Assembly: GCF_051900415.1 (NCBI RefSeq)
Contig: NZ_JBHZGL010000006.1
Location: 62,001-126,000, forward strand
DNA length: 64,000 nucleotides
Origin: Frateuria_A sp051900415
GTDB taxonomy: Bacteria > Pseudomonadota > Gammaproteobacteria > Xanthomonadales > Rhodanobacteraceae
Reading direction: 5' to 3'
The translations under genes and the position numbers were made by a program. Position 1 is the stretch's first letter, and every line of letters begins with the position of its first letter. Under the pieces are notes generated by a model. The model was not told where the DNA came from and did no database searches. It was given only the letters and a program-made list of their open reading frames with translations. Shown here piece after piece: positions 9,309 to 18,412 of the stretch.

Positions 9309-10055
9309 ATGGAATCCAAGCAAGGAACGCCCCACATGGCATCCATCACTGCATCCACCCCACCGCATGCCTGGCCGACCTGGCGGGCTGTCTATCGCCT
9401 GCTGACCTTGGGCGGGATCGTTACGGCCGTGGTCGTCATCCTGTCGATCCGATGGATCGACCTTCCGCTTGCATCCTGGATCCATGCCCACGGCCTGGAC
9501 ACGCACCTGTGGATGCGATGGCTGCTCGACACGCCAATCGTGGCGACCCCGATCGCGATGCTCTACATGATCGTCTACATCGTGCGCCGCCGTCACACGC
9601 CGGCGCTTCGCGCGGAACACGACTGGTTCATCGTGAGCACCGCGCTACTGATCTCGCTGGAGGTCAAGAGCGTACTGAAATTGATGTTCGGCCGTACCTG
9701 GCCGCGCGAGGTGATGAACGTCGGGGCATCGAAAAACCTGTCCGATTGCGTTGTCAGCCATGGCTACGTGAACGACGGGATCCACCTGTTCAATTTCTTC
9801 CACGGAGCGGACAAGCAGTACAGCGCGTTCCCCTCAGGATCCACGGCCTCGCTGATCGCCATGGTCGTTCCGATCATGATCATCTACCCCCGCGCGCGCT
9901 GGCCATTGATCGCCTTTACGGCTGTATCACTGGCGTTCTTCGTCCTGACCAACACGCACTTCGTGGGCGACATCCTGGCAGGCCTTTACGTCGGTCTGAT
10001 CTGCGGGTGTGTGCCGATGGCGCTACGTGCAGATCGCATGGCGGGAAGGCCATGA
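9309..10055 (+). CDS. PAP2-family membrane phosphatase
   Basis: 248 residues with about six hydrophobic helices and the phosphatidic acid phosphatase motifs: KLMFGRTWP resembles KX6RP, AFPSGS resembles PSGH with the histidine replaced by serine, and THFVGD carries the conserved His-x3-Asp pair. PAP2 enzymes remove phosphate from lipid phosphates on the outer leaflet. The H-to-S change in motif 2 could lower activity or shift specificity. The stop codon overlaps the next start by 4 bp (ATGA). Confidence 0.85.
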   Translation: MESKQGTPHMASITASTPPHAWPTWRAVYRLLTLGGIVTAVVVILSIRWIDLPLASWIHAHGLDTHLWMRWLLDTPIVATPIAMLYMIVYIVRRRHTPALRAEHDWFIVSTALLISLEVKSVLKLMFGRTWPREVMNVGASKNLSDCVVSHGYVNDGIHLFNFFHGADKQYSAFPSGSTASLIAMVVPIMIIYPRARWPLIAFTAVSLAFFVLTNTHFVGDILAGLYVGLICGCVPMALRADRMAGRP

Positions 10056-11131
10056 GCGTAGATCCGTCGCGGGCGAAAGGGGAGGGGAAACGCATGGACA
10101 ACAAGGGAATGCCAAGGCGATGGCTCGCGCTGATGAAGTCGCGCTGGTTCCGGCTCGCCGTCGGCATCGGACTGCTTGGCTGGTTATGCGCCAAGACACG
10201 AATCCTGGGACATTTGCACGAGGGCTATGCAGATTTGCGCATGCCCTATGCGGCGGCAGGTGTCAGCTTCGGTGTGCTGACGATGGCCGTGCGCGCATGG
10301 CGTTGGAATCTCATCATGGCGGACATCGGCCGGGCGCTGCCCATCGTTCGGCTGCTGCGCGTGTACGCCGCTGCCTTTTTCCTGGGGCTGGTCAGCCCCG
10401 GGCGGCTTGGCGAGCTGGTGAGGATATGGATGGCCCGCGATCACGCGACATCGCTCCCATCAGCGGCGGCCTCGGTGGTGTTCGATCGCATTTTCGACGT
10501 TGTGCCGACGCTCGTCATCGCGGCCGCTTTCAGCGCCTCGATCGGTTCGGGCGAAGCGTCCAACGTAGTGGCCGGCGTCCGCGTTGCACTGATGGTGCTG
10601 CTGCTGATCTCCGTACTTCTGCTGTGCTTTCCACGATGGCTTCAGGTCCAGGTCGAGCGCCTCGCCGGGAGCGCACTTCGCCGCTTCGGGCTGGTGGAAG
10701 AGACTGCGCCGCTGCCTTCCCGGCCGCTAAGCCGGCGGGCATTGCTGGCCGCCTTCGGTGTGTCGGTCCTCTCGCAGGCGCTTATCGTCATACAGACCTG
10801 GCTTTTCTGCAGAGCGATCTCCGCACAGATCAACCCGCTGGCCACTTTCGCAATCGTGACCATGGCCGCCGTGGTGGCCTCGCTGCCCCTGTCCATTGGC
10901 GGCATCGGTACCCGCGAAGTGGCCATCGCGGGTGCCTTGTCCACTCTCGGCGTGAGTTCCGGCCAGGCGATGGGTTTCTCGCTTCTCTCGCTGGTCAACT
11001 TTCTTGTTATAGCGACAGTCACGATGGCGGCGTTCGTCGGCCGTCCCTCGGACGTACCGGGGTTGCGCCGTGCAGACGACCTGCGCGCAGCCCGCGTAGC
11101 CACTCCATCCGCTGCACGCCAGCCGGGATGA
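10052..11131 (+). CDS. UPF0104 / lysylphosphatidylglycerol synthase TM-region-like membrane protein
   Basis: A 359-residue protein with about eight membrane helices and the family segments FFLGLVSPGRLGE and SLPLSIGGIGTREVA. Relatives form the flippase-like half of MprF or act alone in lipid or glycolipid export (YbhN, AglD-like). Two starts are possible: ATG 10052 overlaps the PAP2 stop, while ATG 10094 has a strong GGAGGGG at 10081-10087. The shorter form begins MDNKGMP. Following a lipid phosphatase, a transbilayer lipid transport role is a reasonable inference. Confidence 0.8.
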   Translation: MSVDPSRAKGEGKRMDNKGMPRRWLALMKSRWFRLAVGIGLLGWLCAKTRILGHLHEGYADLRMPYAAAGVSFGVLTMAVRAWRWNLIMADIGRALPIVRLLRVYAAAFFLGLVSPGRLGELVRIWMARDHATSLPSAAASVVFDRIFDVVPTLVIAAAFSASIGSGEASNVVAGVRVALMVLLLISVLLLCFPRWLQVQVERLAGSALRRFGLVEETAPLPSRPLSRRALLAAFGVSVLSQALIVIQTWLFCRAISAQINPLATFAIVTMAAVVASLPLSIGGIGTREVAIAGALSTLGVSSGQAMGFSLLSLVNFLVIATVTMAAFVGRPSDVPGLRRADDLRAARVATPSAARQPG

Positions 11132-11148
11132 GCCACAAGGAAGCGACC

Positions 11149-12543
11149 ATGCCGAGGTTCACCGTACGAAGCGCGCTCCTGCTTTCAGCCATGGCCTGGG
11201 CTATGGCCGCCCCGTCCCGAGCAGTGAAAATCGTTCGATGCCTGCCGTCCTATGCAAAGCCGTCCGCGTCGTGTGTAGCTACCGGTCATGTTGCCAGCGG
11301 CAATTGGACGCTCCGGTCCAACGTGCTGGTGGGCGACCGTCTCTACGTGGGAGGCACTGTCGCGGTGGAGCGAACCGGCAAGATCGGGCACGTAGGTTGC
11401 GCCGATGGCGATTCCGCCGAGCCCGCCATGCTGGACTGCCCGGGAACCATCACGATGGCCGGGCTCATCAACCTCCACGAGCACCTCAACTACAGCACAG
11501 GACATCCACTGCCCTCGCCAGCGCATCCGCTGGCCTCCCATCGTGACTGGCAGCGTGATCCCCGTCTTTGGCCAGGCCAGAAGGTTCGAAGGACGGGCAG
11601 GCGGCAGCCCATCGGGCTGGTCGAGTTACGCCATTTGCTCTCCGGCACGACTACCCTGGCCGGACGCGGACAAGCCAAAGGGCTGACGCGCAATCCCGAT
11701 GCCGGCTGGTTTCCTAAGGTAAGAAACATCACCTTTCCGTTCGGCAGATCAGCTCTCGGGGCACCGGTGGACTGCAGGAGCCGGCGTCTCGTCAAGGGCG
11801 ATCGACCGACCTTGGTACATGCTGGCGAAGGTGTGGATGCGGCAGCGAGGGCCGAGCTGGATTGCTTGCTGGACAATCGTGCGGCGTATGCGCAGACCGA
11901 GCCGCTGACGCTGGTTCACGCGATCGGCGTCGACGATGCGATGGCTGCCCGTATGGCGGCGTTGCACGTATCGATGCTGTGGTCGCCGCGGAGCAACATC
12001 GAGCTGTACGGCACGACGGCGTCGGTGGACGTACTCATGCGCAACGGCGTGTCCGTGAGCCTCGGCACCGACTGGCTGCCGAGTGGATCGCCGACCCTGC
12101 TCGCCGAAGCCCGTTACGCCCGTACGGTCACGCCTGCCGGCCCCGGGCTGAGCGACCAGACGCTGCTCGACATGATGACCGTCCATCCCGCGGCTGCCAT
12201 CGGCATGCAGGGCCAGCTGGGTGTCCTGCAATCCGGGGCGCTTGCCGACATTGTCGGCCTACGGCTACACGGTGATGTGGCAGACGCCACGCGCGACATC
12301 CTGGCCGCTCAGGGCCAAGACACGGTGTTTGTCCTCGTGGGTGGCCGCTTCAAGTTCGCCGCGCAGGACGTGGCCGGCGCGCTCGGCACATTTGTCGAGG
12401 CGAACGATTGCGTGGAGCTGCCGCCTGGGCAATGCACGCCGGAAGGCTATGTATGCGGCCCCAGGTTTCTCCGCCACGCGCTTGCACGGCCAGACGCGCA
12501 GGCCTTGCTCTGCCCCGCGTCGCCCACCGGCACCTGGAACTGA
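11149..12543 (+). CDS. Secreted amidohydrolase-family metallohydrolase
   Basis: Starting at ATG 11149 (after AAGGAAG) gives a clean signal peptide ending near APSRA. An upstream in-frame ATG at 11128 overlaps the previous stop. The mature protein has a composite domain with the HxH metal pair in HEHLNY, two later histidines in HAGEG and HAIG, and the catalytic aspartate in LGTDW, all in amidohydrolase order. It should be a periplasmic metal-dependent hydrolase of an amide, ester or ring bond. It ends the tightly packed lipid operon, so it might trim a secreted lipid conjugate (inference). Confidence 0.8.
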   Translation: MPRFTVRSALLLSAMAWAMAAPSRAVKIVRCLPSYAKPSASCVATGHVASGNWTLRSNVLVGDRLYVGGTVAVERTGKIGHVGCADGDSAEPAMLDCPGTITMAGLINLHEHLNYSTGHPLPSPAHPLASHRDWQRDPRLWPGQKVRRTGRRQPIGLVELRHLLSGTTTLAGRGQAKGLTRNPDAGWFPKVRNITFPFGRSALGAPVDCRSRRLVKGDRPTLVHAGEGVDAAARAELDCLLDNRAAYAQTEPLTLVHAIGVDDAMAARMAALHVSMLWSPRSNIELYGTTASVDVLMRNGVSVSLGTDWLPSGSPTLLAEARYARTVTPAGPGLSDQTLLDMMTVHPAAAIGMQGQLGVLQSGALADIVGLRLHGDVADATRDILAAQGQDTVFVLVGGRFKFAAQDVAGALGTFVEANDCVELPPGQCTPEGYVCGPRFLRHALARPDAQALLCPASPTGTWN

Positions 12544-12674
12544 TGCATGACGATGCAGCGGTTCTGGCGAAGAACGATACGTTGGCTGGTCTGGCATGCG
12601 CTAGCGATGACTGGTGTCCGGTTGAGCGGCGAACTGCTTATACAGATCAACGATTTCCGCGGAGAAGAAGACAA

Positions 12675-13721
12675 ATGACGAATACGAAGGGCAGGGCGCG
12701 ACATACGGTCCTCGGCATTGGCTTATTGGCATGTGCTTTTCTTGCCGGTTGCGCGTCTTCCTCGCGCGCGGTGAAACCGTCGGCCGCACGGCCGGTCCAG
12801 GAGGCGAACGTCCTGTCCCACGAGTGGGACCAGAAAGAGGGCGAGCGACGTATCCCGGTGACGATCGTTCGTGACAAGGGCAGTGTTGGCGCCTTCGTCC
12901 ATACCGTCCTGCTGGTCGACCGACACCCTGTCGCGATTCTGGGCCGCAAGGAGGAGGCGACCCTTTTTCTTTCTCCGGGGCAGCACATCTTCACGGTCAG
13001 CTACCTCAAGCATCTGCACGGACGCCCGCTTGGCGAGTACGCCTTGCCGGTGCGAGAGGGTGCGTCGAACGCATTTCGTATCCGTCTCGTACTGGGGGAC
13101 GCGCCCAGGATCGAACCCTACGATGCCCTTGACCCTGTGGCAGGTTCGGGCAAACCGTCCTGGCACGACCGGGAAAACCTGGAGCAATACGCAGACCCAG
13201 GCCAGATCGCCGCCATCGTCGATGCGGCCATTGCCCATGCAGCCAAACGGGACTGGTGGAAAACACTGGCCGGCCGCGGCATGAACGAGCACACGCGTTA
13301 CGTGTACACGAGAAAGGGCGGCTGGGTGGATCTTAAGCACGTGATATCCACGGCGAGCAATCCCGGCTGTTACGTGCCGGGTGCGTCCGTCTTCGGTGCG
13401 TGGATGATGGAGGTCATGCAGGTGTTCTACGCGCCATTTTCGGCGTTCGAAGAAGAGGATTTCCTTTCCAACCGTATCGGCGGCCACGCTGCCATTCGCT
13501 ACGCCGCGACCCTCGGCCGCGAAGGATCGCGTGGAAAGATCGTGCAGCGCGCCATTGATCGGCTTGAGCCTATGAACCTCACCGACGCTGCAGCGCACTT
13601 CCACGTCGCCTTGCCCGTCAAACGATGGCCGTTCGACCCTTCGGAAGTCGCGCCCATTGCTGCAGGCGCTTCAGGGAAAGCGACGGGAGGGCCTGCGACG
13701 CGCAGCCTAGCGTCGCACTAG
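12675..13721 (+). CDS. Lipoprotein of unknown function
   Basis: 348 residues with a lipoprotein signal: a basic start, a hydrophobic stretch and the lipobox LAGC near residue 26. No catalytic family is recognised. The N-terminal half looks like a beta domain (LLVDRHPVAILGRKEEATLFLSPG); the C-terminal half contains GGWVDLKHV and a WMMEVMQ helix. GGAGAAG precedes the ATG. It begins 131 bp after the amidohydrolase gene, a gap in which I see no gene, so it may have its own promoter. A short 6-bp hairpin at 13705-13723 overlaps its stop codon. Confidence 0.8.
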   Translation: MTNTKGRARHTVLGIGLLACAFLAGCASSSRAVKPSAARPVQEANVLSHEWDQKEGERRIPVTIVRDKGSVGAFVHTVLLVDRHPVAILGRKEEATLFLSPGQHIFTVSYLKHLHGRPLGEYALPVREGASNAFRIRLVLGDAPRIEPYDALDPVAGSGKPSWHDRENLEQYADPGQIAAIVDAAIAHAAKRDWWKTLAGRGMNEHTRYVYTRKGGWVDLKHVISTASNPGCYVPGASVFGAWMMEVMQVFYAPFSAFEEEDFLSNRIGGHAAIRYAATLGREGSRGKIVQRAIDRLEPMNLTDAAAHFHVALPVKRWPFDPSEVAPIAAGASGKATGGPATRSLASH

Positions 13722-13978
13722 GCACCGTTATGCTGGACGGCGGCCCCAAGATGGATATCGACAGCGCCAGGGCGTAAAGGGTGTTGGCAACGTGCCCCTG
13801 TATCGCTGTCGCATCGAGCGCGAAATCTGCTTTCAGTGGAGGTCCGCGGCAGCTTGCTTATGCTTGAGCCCTGGCCTGCGCCGATAACCGGTATCGGCTA
13901 TTGAGTCGGCGACAGGCTGGCTCGCCACCGCAAGAACGCGGCCAGGTTGTGCGGTTTCAGGCGGGCTCTCGGATCGTG
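13722..13978. other. Intergenic stretch with no supported gene
   Basis: I find no reading frame with a convincing start and ribosome binding site here. The stretch marks the boundary between the lipid operon and the small genes beyond 14 kb. It contains no recognisable mobile element, tRNA or att-like repeat. Confidence 0.5.
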
Positions 13979-14164
13979 CTACGCGGAGGGATCAGCGCCG
14001 CACCGTATCCGCCAGCCGCTCCAGGGTCCTTCAAGGTCGATGTGACACTCGGCCTTGGCGTGGAGCATGCCGGCGATCTCGTGGAGAGAGATGCGTCGGC
14101 CGCGAGGGGTGAAAAATTCTTGCTTGTCGTCATCGTAGTGCCAGTTCAGGCGCTTACGGTCCAT
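13979..14164 (-). CDS. Small hypothetical protein
   Basis: A 61-residue reading frame starting MDRKRLNW and ending in GPWSGWRIRCGADPSA, with AAGG eight bases before the ATG. A start at 14203 would add 13 residues. The composition (basic, Trp-rich, with a helix around ISLHEIAGML) looks like a genuine small soluble protein, possibly of phage or plasmid regulator type, but I do not recognise the family. An AT-rich palindrome about 80 bp upstream may be its promoter or operator. Confidence 0.5.
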   Translation of the reverse strand: MDRKRLNWHYDDDKQEFFTPRGRRISLHEIAGMLHAKAECHIDLEGPWSGWRIRCGADPSA

Positions 14165-14245
14165 GCCGCAATCCTTGCCGCGCAAGGGATTGCAGGGCGC
14201 CATGAGCCCCGTGAACGATGCGAGCAAGCCATATCTGCAATTGCG

Positions 14246-14261
14246 CATAATGTCTATTATG
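14246..14261. promoter_or_regulatory. AT-rich inverted repeat upstream of the small gene
   Basis: CATAAT (14246-14251) and ATTATG (14256-14261) form a perfect inverted repeat around GTCT in otherwise GC-rich DNA. It lies upstream of the minus-strand gene ending at 13979, and the surrounding TTTTACATAATAG can be read as promoter-like on that strand. It could be an operator for a small dimeric regulator. Confidence 0.45.
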
Positions 14262-14356
14262 TAAAATTGGATGCAGAGATGCACAGCGGTTGATGGCGTC
14301 GACATTCGCCGCCCTCCTTGGCTGTTGCCGTCCCGCCCGCCATCCCGCGCTGCGGG

Positions 14357-14929
14357 CTAGCCTTCCCTGGGCAGCACGGTGAGCACGCGTTCGATGAAGA
14401 CGTGCAGTTCCTTCAGGTAGTTGCGGAGGAAGTCGGCCGTGGATGCGTCGGTGACGTCTCCATCCTCGGTAATCAGGCCCGGCTTGAAATGGATGTAGGC
14501 CTCCAGCGTGTTCATCAGTGGCGAGTTGCAGAAGCACAACACGCCGCGCAGCTGCTGCTGGGCCACGGCGGTGCCGATCGCGCCTGGCGAGGTACCGATG
14601 ACGCCCGAGGGCTTGCGCGCGAAGGAGTTCTTGCCCCAGGGCCGGCTCGCCCAGTCGATGGCGTTTTTCAGCGCACCGGGAATCGAGCGGTTGTATTCGG
14701 GCGTGACGAACAGCACCGCGTCCACGTCGGCGATCGCCTGCTTGAAATCGCGCGCCACCTGCGGGTAGTCGGCGTCGTAGTCGTAGCTGTACAGCGGCAG
14801 GTCCTTGATCGGGATTTCCACCAGTTCCATTCCCGGCGCTGCGAGGCGGGCGAGCGCCTTGGCCAGGAGGCGGTTGATGGAGCCCTTGGCAAGACTGCCG
14901 ACGATGTAGCCGACCTTGAATGTCTTCAT
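14357..14929 (-). CDS. NADPH-dependent FMN reductase (chromate/quinone reductase family)
   Basis: 190 residues of the flavodoxin-like FMN_red family. The phosphate-binding loop GSLAKGSINR is near residues 11-20 and the family signature TPEYNRSIPGALKNAIDW is near residue 75. Such enzymes use NAD(P)H to reduce FMN, quinones, azo dyes or chromate in the cytosol. It is divergent from the dioxygenase gene at 15108, with about 178 bp between them. I saw no FNR-like site upstream. Confidence 0.9.
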   Translation of the reverse strand: MKTFKVGYIVGSLAKGSINRLLAKALARLAAPGMELVEIPIKDLPLYSYDYDADYPQVARDFKQAIADVDAVLFVTPEYNRSIPGALKNAIDWASRPWGKNSFARKPSGVIGTSPGAIGTAVAQQQLRGVLCFCNSPLMNTLEAYIHFKPGLITEDGDVTDASTADFLRNYLKELHVFIERVLTVLPREG

Positions 14930-15107
14930 GGGGAGAACCCCTCGCAGGATGGCGTGCCACCTCGGCTGGTCCGGTAGCGCCTCGCAGCGGCATCGGCGTC
15001 GACAGGAAGCCGCGCTGATCGCGGCAGGTTAACGCCGTGGATGTCACCACTATGTAGCTGTGCACCAAGGCCTTTGTGACGTTCCCTTCGATTCCTGGAG
15101 CCATGCC

Positions 15108-15884
15108 ATGACCCGCCTGCCTACCCTCTTCCTCGGACACGGCAATCCGATGAATGCGCTGCACGACAACCCCTGGACGCAAGCCTGGGCGGCGCTCGGC
15201 CAGCGGCTGCCGCGGCCGCGCGGGGTGTTGTCGGTATCGGCGCACTGGTACGTGCCCGAAACCGCGGTGACCGCGATGGCCGCACCGCGCACGATCCACG
15301 ATTTTGGCGGCTTTCCGCGCGAGCTTTTCGAGGTGCAGTACCCGGCGCCGGGCGACCCCGACCTGGCGCGCCGGGTGGCCGAACTGCTGCAGCCGCTGGA
15401 GGTACGCGCCGATCTTTCGTGGGGCCTGGATCACGGCAGCTGGTCGGTATTGCGGCATGTATTCCCCGCGGCCGACATACCGGTGGTGCAGCTGTCCATC
15501 GACGAGTCGCAGCCGCCGGCGTTCCACTATGGCCTGGGCCAGCTGCTGCGGCCGCTACGCGACGAAGGCATCTTGCTGGTTGGTAGCGGCGACGTGGTGC
15601 ACAACCTGCACGCCTATGCCTGGGGGCGGCACCCGGTCGAACCCTTCGACTGGGCACTGCGCTTCGAGGCGCTGGCGCGCGAGCTGATGCAGCGGGGCGA
15701 GCACCAGCCGCTGCTGGACTATGAATCGCTCGGCCGCGATGCCGAGCTGTCGGTGCCGACGCCGGACCACTTCCTGCCGCTGCTGTACGTGCTGGGTGCC
15801 AGCGCTCCGGGTGAGCCGGTGTCTTTCCCTGTCGAGGGTATGGACGGCGGCTCGATCTCGATGCTGAGCGTGCAGTTCGGCTGA
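15108..15884 (+). CDS. Class III extradiol dioxygenase, 4,5-DOPA dioxygenase (YgiD) type
   Basis: 258 residues of the LigB-like family. Metal-binding histidines are visible in LFLGHGNP near residue 10, SAHWYV near 45 and VVHN near 165, with LDHGSW between. YgiD-type enzymes cleave DOPA or other catechols between or beside hydroxyls with O2. The ATG at 15108 was chosen because the protein then begins at the conserved MTRLPTLFLGHG. A tyrosinase, which could supply catechols, is encoded 22 kb away at 37232, but no regulatory link was seen. Confidence 0.88.
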   Translation: MTRLPTLFLGHGNPMNALHDNPWTQAWAALGQRLPRPRGVLSVSAHWYVPETAVTAMAAPRTIHDFGGFPRELFEVQYPAPGDPDLARRVAELLQPLEVRADLSWGLDHGSWSVLRHVFPAADIPVVQLSIDESQPPAFHYGLGQLLRPLRDEGILLVGSGDVVHNLHAYAWGRHPVEPFDWALRFEALARELMQRGEHQPLLDYESLGRDAELSVPTPDHFLPLLYVLGASAPGEPVSFPVEGMDGGSISMLSVQFG

Positions 15885-15943
15885 GCGTGCCGGCCACGGT
15901 AAGGCCCTGCGACAAATCGCCCACGCTCCCGCCCGCTCCGCGC

Positions 15944-15957
15944 ATGACTTGAATCAA
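15944..15957 (+). promoter_or_regulatory. FNR/DNR-like site upstream of norB
   Basis: ATGAC-TTGA-ATCAA, with one half-site weaker than consensus. The centre is 62.5 bp before the norB ATG, the same distance as in front of nirK, the channel gene and fabA. A class II site at -41.5 would place transcription start about 21 nt upstream of the ATG. Confidence 0.7.
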
Positions 15958-16012
15958 GAGCGCCCCCTGCCCCGCCCCCGACCATGCGCGCGTCCTCAAG
16001 GGAGACGCGTAA

Positions 16013-18295
16013 ATGAGTACCACCCGAAAACTCTGGCTGGGGCTGGCGGCTTTGCTGCTGGCCTCGTTCGCCGTCCTGTTATGGGTCGGCAAGGAAGTCC
16101 ATCAGCAGGCGCCACCGCTGCCTTCGGCCGTGGTCACCACGGACGGCCATACGCTCTATACGCGTGCCGACATCGAGCAGGGGCGGCAGGTGTGGCAGAG
16201 CATCGGTGGCCAGCAGCTGGGTTCCATCTGGGGCCACGGTGCGCTGGTGGCGCCGGACTGGAGCGCCGACTGGTTGCATCGTGAGGCGACCACGATGCTG
16301 GAGCTGCTTGCGCGCGACGAAGGCGCCGCCTCGTTCGCCTCGCTCGATGCCGGCCGCCAGGCCGCGCTGAAGGCGCGCGTGCAGTCCGAAGAACGCACCA
16401 ACACCTACAACGCGGCCAACGGCACGATCACCGTCACGCCGCTGCGCGCTCACGCGATGGAAGCGGTCGCGCTGCACTACGACAGCCTGTTCAGCAACGA
16501 CCCGGCCACGCACAAGCTGCGCGAGGGGTATGCGATGCGCGAGAACACCATCGCCGAGATGGAACACCGCCGCGTCGTCACCGCCTTCTTCTTTTGGACA
16601 AGCTGGGCCGCCGCGGCCGAGCGCCCCGGGCACAGCGTCAGCTACACGCAGAACTGGCCGTTCGATCCGCTGGTGGGCAACCGGCCCAGCGGCAGCAACT
16701 TCATGTGGTCGATCTTCAGCGTGCTGTTCGTGATCCTCGGGGTCGGCCTGCTCGGCTGGTACCACGCGGTGCAGAGCCACAAGGAACAGCCCGCCGTGCC
16801 GCCGGCACGCGATCCGCTGGCCGACTTCAAGCCCACGCCCTCGATGAAGGCCACCGCCAAGTACTTCTGGACGGTGATGGGCCTGTTCCTGACCCAGATC
16901 CTGCTAGGCGCCACCACCGCGCACTACCAGGTCGAGGGCCAGCAGGCGTACGGTTTCGCACTGGCCAACATCCTGCCCTATGCGCTGACGCGCACCTGGC
17001 ACACGGAGCTGGCCGTGCTGTGGATCGCCACTGCGTGGTTGGCCACGGGCCTATACATCGCGCCGCTGATCGGCGGCCATGAGCCGAAGTTCCAGCGCCT
17101 GGGCGTCAACTTCCTGTGGGTGTGCCTGATCCTGATCGTGGTTGGTTCGTTCGCCGGCCAGTGGTTCGCGGTGATGGACAAGATGGGCCTGAAGTACAAC
17201 TTCTGGTTTGGCCACCAGGGTTGGGAATACACCGACCTGGGCCGCTTCTGGCAAATCTTCCTGTTCATCGGCTTGATGCTCTGGCTGTTCCTGGTCGGCC
17301 GTGCGCTATGGCCGGCGATCAAGCGCCGCGACGAGACCTCCAACATCGTGGGCCTGTTGTTCCTTTCCACCGTCGCGATCGGCCTGCTCTACGGCGCCGG
17401 CCTGATGTGGGGCGAGCACACCCACATCGCGATGGTCGAGTACTGGCGCTGGTGGGTGGTGCACCTGTGGGTGGAAGGCTTCTTCGAAGTGTTCGCCACC
17501 GCCGTGATCAGCTACCTGTTCGTCCGGCTGGGCCTGCTGCGCGCGCACAGCGCCTCGGTCAACGTGCTGTTCGCCACCATCGTGTTCATGGCCGGCGGCG
17601 TGCTTGGCACGCTGCACCACCTGTACTTCACCGGCACCACCACCGCGGTCATCGCCCTGGGCGCGAGCTTCTCGGCGCTGGAAGTGGTGCCCCTGGCGCT
17701 GATCGGCCTGGAGGCGTACGACAACTGGAAGAAGCAGCACGCGGCCGACTGGATGGCCCGCTACCGCTGGCCGATCACTTTCTTCGTGGCAGTGAGCTTC
17801 TGGAACCTGATCGGTGCCGGCCTGTTCGGCTTCCTGGTCAACACCCCGATCGCGCTGTACTACATGCAGGGCCTGAACCTGACGGCCACGCACGGCCACA
17901 CCGCGCTGATGGGCGTGTACGGCATGCTCGGTCTGGGCCTGATGCTGTTCTGCCTGCGCGGCATCAAGCCGCAGGCGCAATGGCGCGAAGGCTGGCTGAA
18001 GGGCGCGTTCTGGTCGCTCAACATCGGCCTGACCATGATGGCCGCGCTGACCCTGCTGCCGCTGGGCATCCTGCAGCTCTCCGCGGTGCTCGACAACGGC
18101 TACTGGTTCGCCCGTTCCGAGCACTTCATGGACCGTCCACTGATCCACCTGCTGGTGTGGATGCGCGTGCCGGGCGACACCCTGTTCGCTGTGGGTGCGC
18201 TGCTGCTGGGCGTGTTCGTCGCCTCGTTGTGGCTGCGCGGCAAACGCGAGCCTGCAGCGGTACCCCTGCCACAGGCGGTGAGTGAGAACGCTTGA
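16013..18295 (+). CDS. norB: Quinol-dependent nitric oxide reductase (qNor)
   Basis: 760 residues, the expected length for single-subunit qNOR. The N-terminal 230 residues form a membrane-anchored cytochrome-c-like domain without a CXXCH haem site and include the ERTNTYN segment. The remainder is a heme-copper-oxidase-type bundle with many conserved histidines (TWHTELA, HLWVEGFFEVF and LHHLYFTG). It takes electrons from quinol and reduces 2 NO to N2O at the inner membrane, removing the NO that NirK makes. It carries an upstream FNR/DNR-like site and is followed by a strong terminator, so it is probably monocistronic. Confidence 0.95.
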   Translation: MSTTRKLWLGLAALLLASFAVLLWVGKEVHQQAPPLPSAVVTTDGHTLYTRADIEQGRQVWQSIGGQQLGSIWGHGALVAPDWSADWLHREATTMLELLARDEGAASFASLDAGRQAALKARVQSEERTNTYNAANGTITVTPLRAHAMEAVALHYDSLFSNDPATHKLREGYAMRENTIAEMEHRRVVTAFFFWTSWAAAAERPGHSVSYTQNWPFDPLVGNRPSGSNFMWSIFSVLFVILGVGLLGWYHAVQSHKEQPAVPPARDPLADFKPTPSMKATAKYFWTVMGLFLTQILLGATTAHYQVEGQQAYGFALANILPYALTRTWHTELAVLWIATAWLATGLYIAPLIGGHEPKFQRLGVNFLWVCLILIVVGSFAGQWFAVMDKMGLKYNFWFGHQGWEYTDLGRFWQIFLFIGLMLWLFLVGRALWPAIKRRDETSNIVGLLFLSTVAIGLLYGAGLMWGEHTHIAMVEYWRWWVVHLWVEGFFEVFATAVISYLFVRLGLLRAHSASVNVLFATIVFMAGGVLGTLHHLYFTGTTTAVIALGASFSALEVVPLALIGLEAYDNWKKQHAADWMARYRWPITFFVAVSFWNLIGAGLFGFLVNTPIALYYMQGLNLTATHGHTALMGVYGMLGLGLMLFCLRGIKPQAQWREGWLKGAFWSLNIGLTMMAALTLLPLGILQLSAVLDNGYWFARSEHFMDRPLIHLLVWMRVPGDTLFAVGALLLGVFVASLWLRGKREPAAVPLPQAVSENA

Positions 18296-18300
18296 CCGAC

Positions 18301-18330
18301 ATCAGGGCGCGCCGCGAGGCGCGCCCTGAT
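18301..18330 (+). terminator. Hairpin terminator after norB
   Basis: A 13-bp perfect stem with the tetraloop GCGA, starting six bases after the norB stop and followed by TCTCTCCT. The strong GC stem argues for transcription stop, although the T-run is interrupted by cytosines. Confidence 0.75.
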
Positions 18331-18337
18331 TCTCTCC

Positions 18338-18396
18338 TGCAGGAACACACCCGCGCGCGACCGGCTCCGTGGTCGCTCACCGGCTGTGCTCCTACA
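18338..18396. repeat. Diverged palindromic repeat, family B
   Basis: TGCAGGAACACAC on the left and TGTGCTCCTACA on the right frame GCGCGACC and GGTCGCTC, a degraded copy of the element tandemly repeated at 46052-46507. It lies between the norB terminator and the SirB2-like gene. Confidence 0.6.
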
Positions 18397-18412
18397 CCAC
18401 CACGTGACTGCC

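Noticed and set aside
13901..14293. A 130-residue plus-strand frame
   Set aside because: No ribosome binding site, and it overlaps the better-supported minus-strand small gene and its palindromic upstream region.
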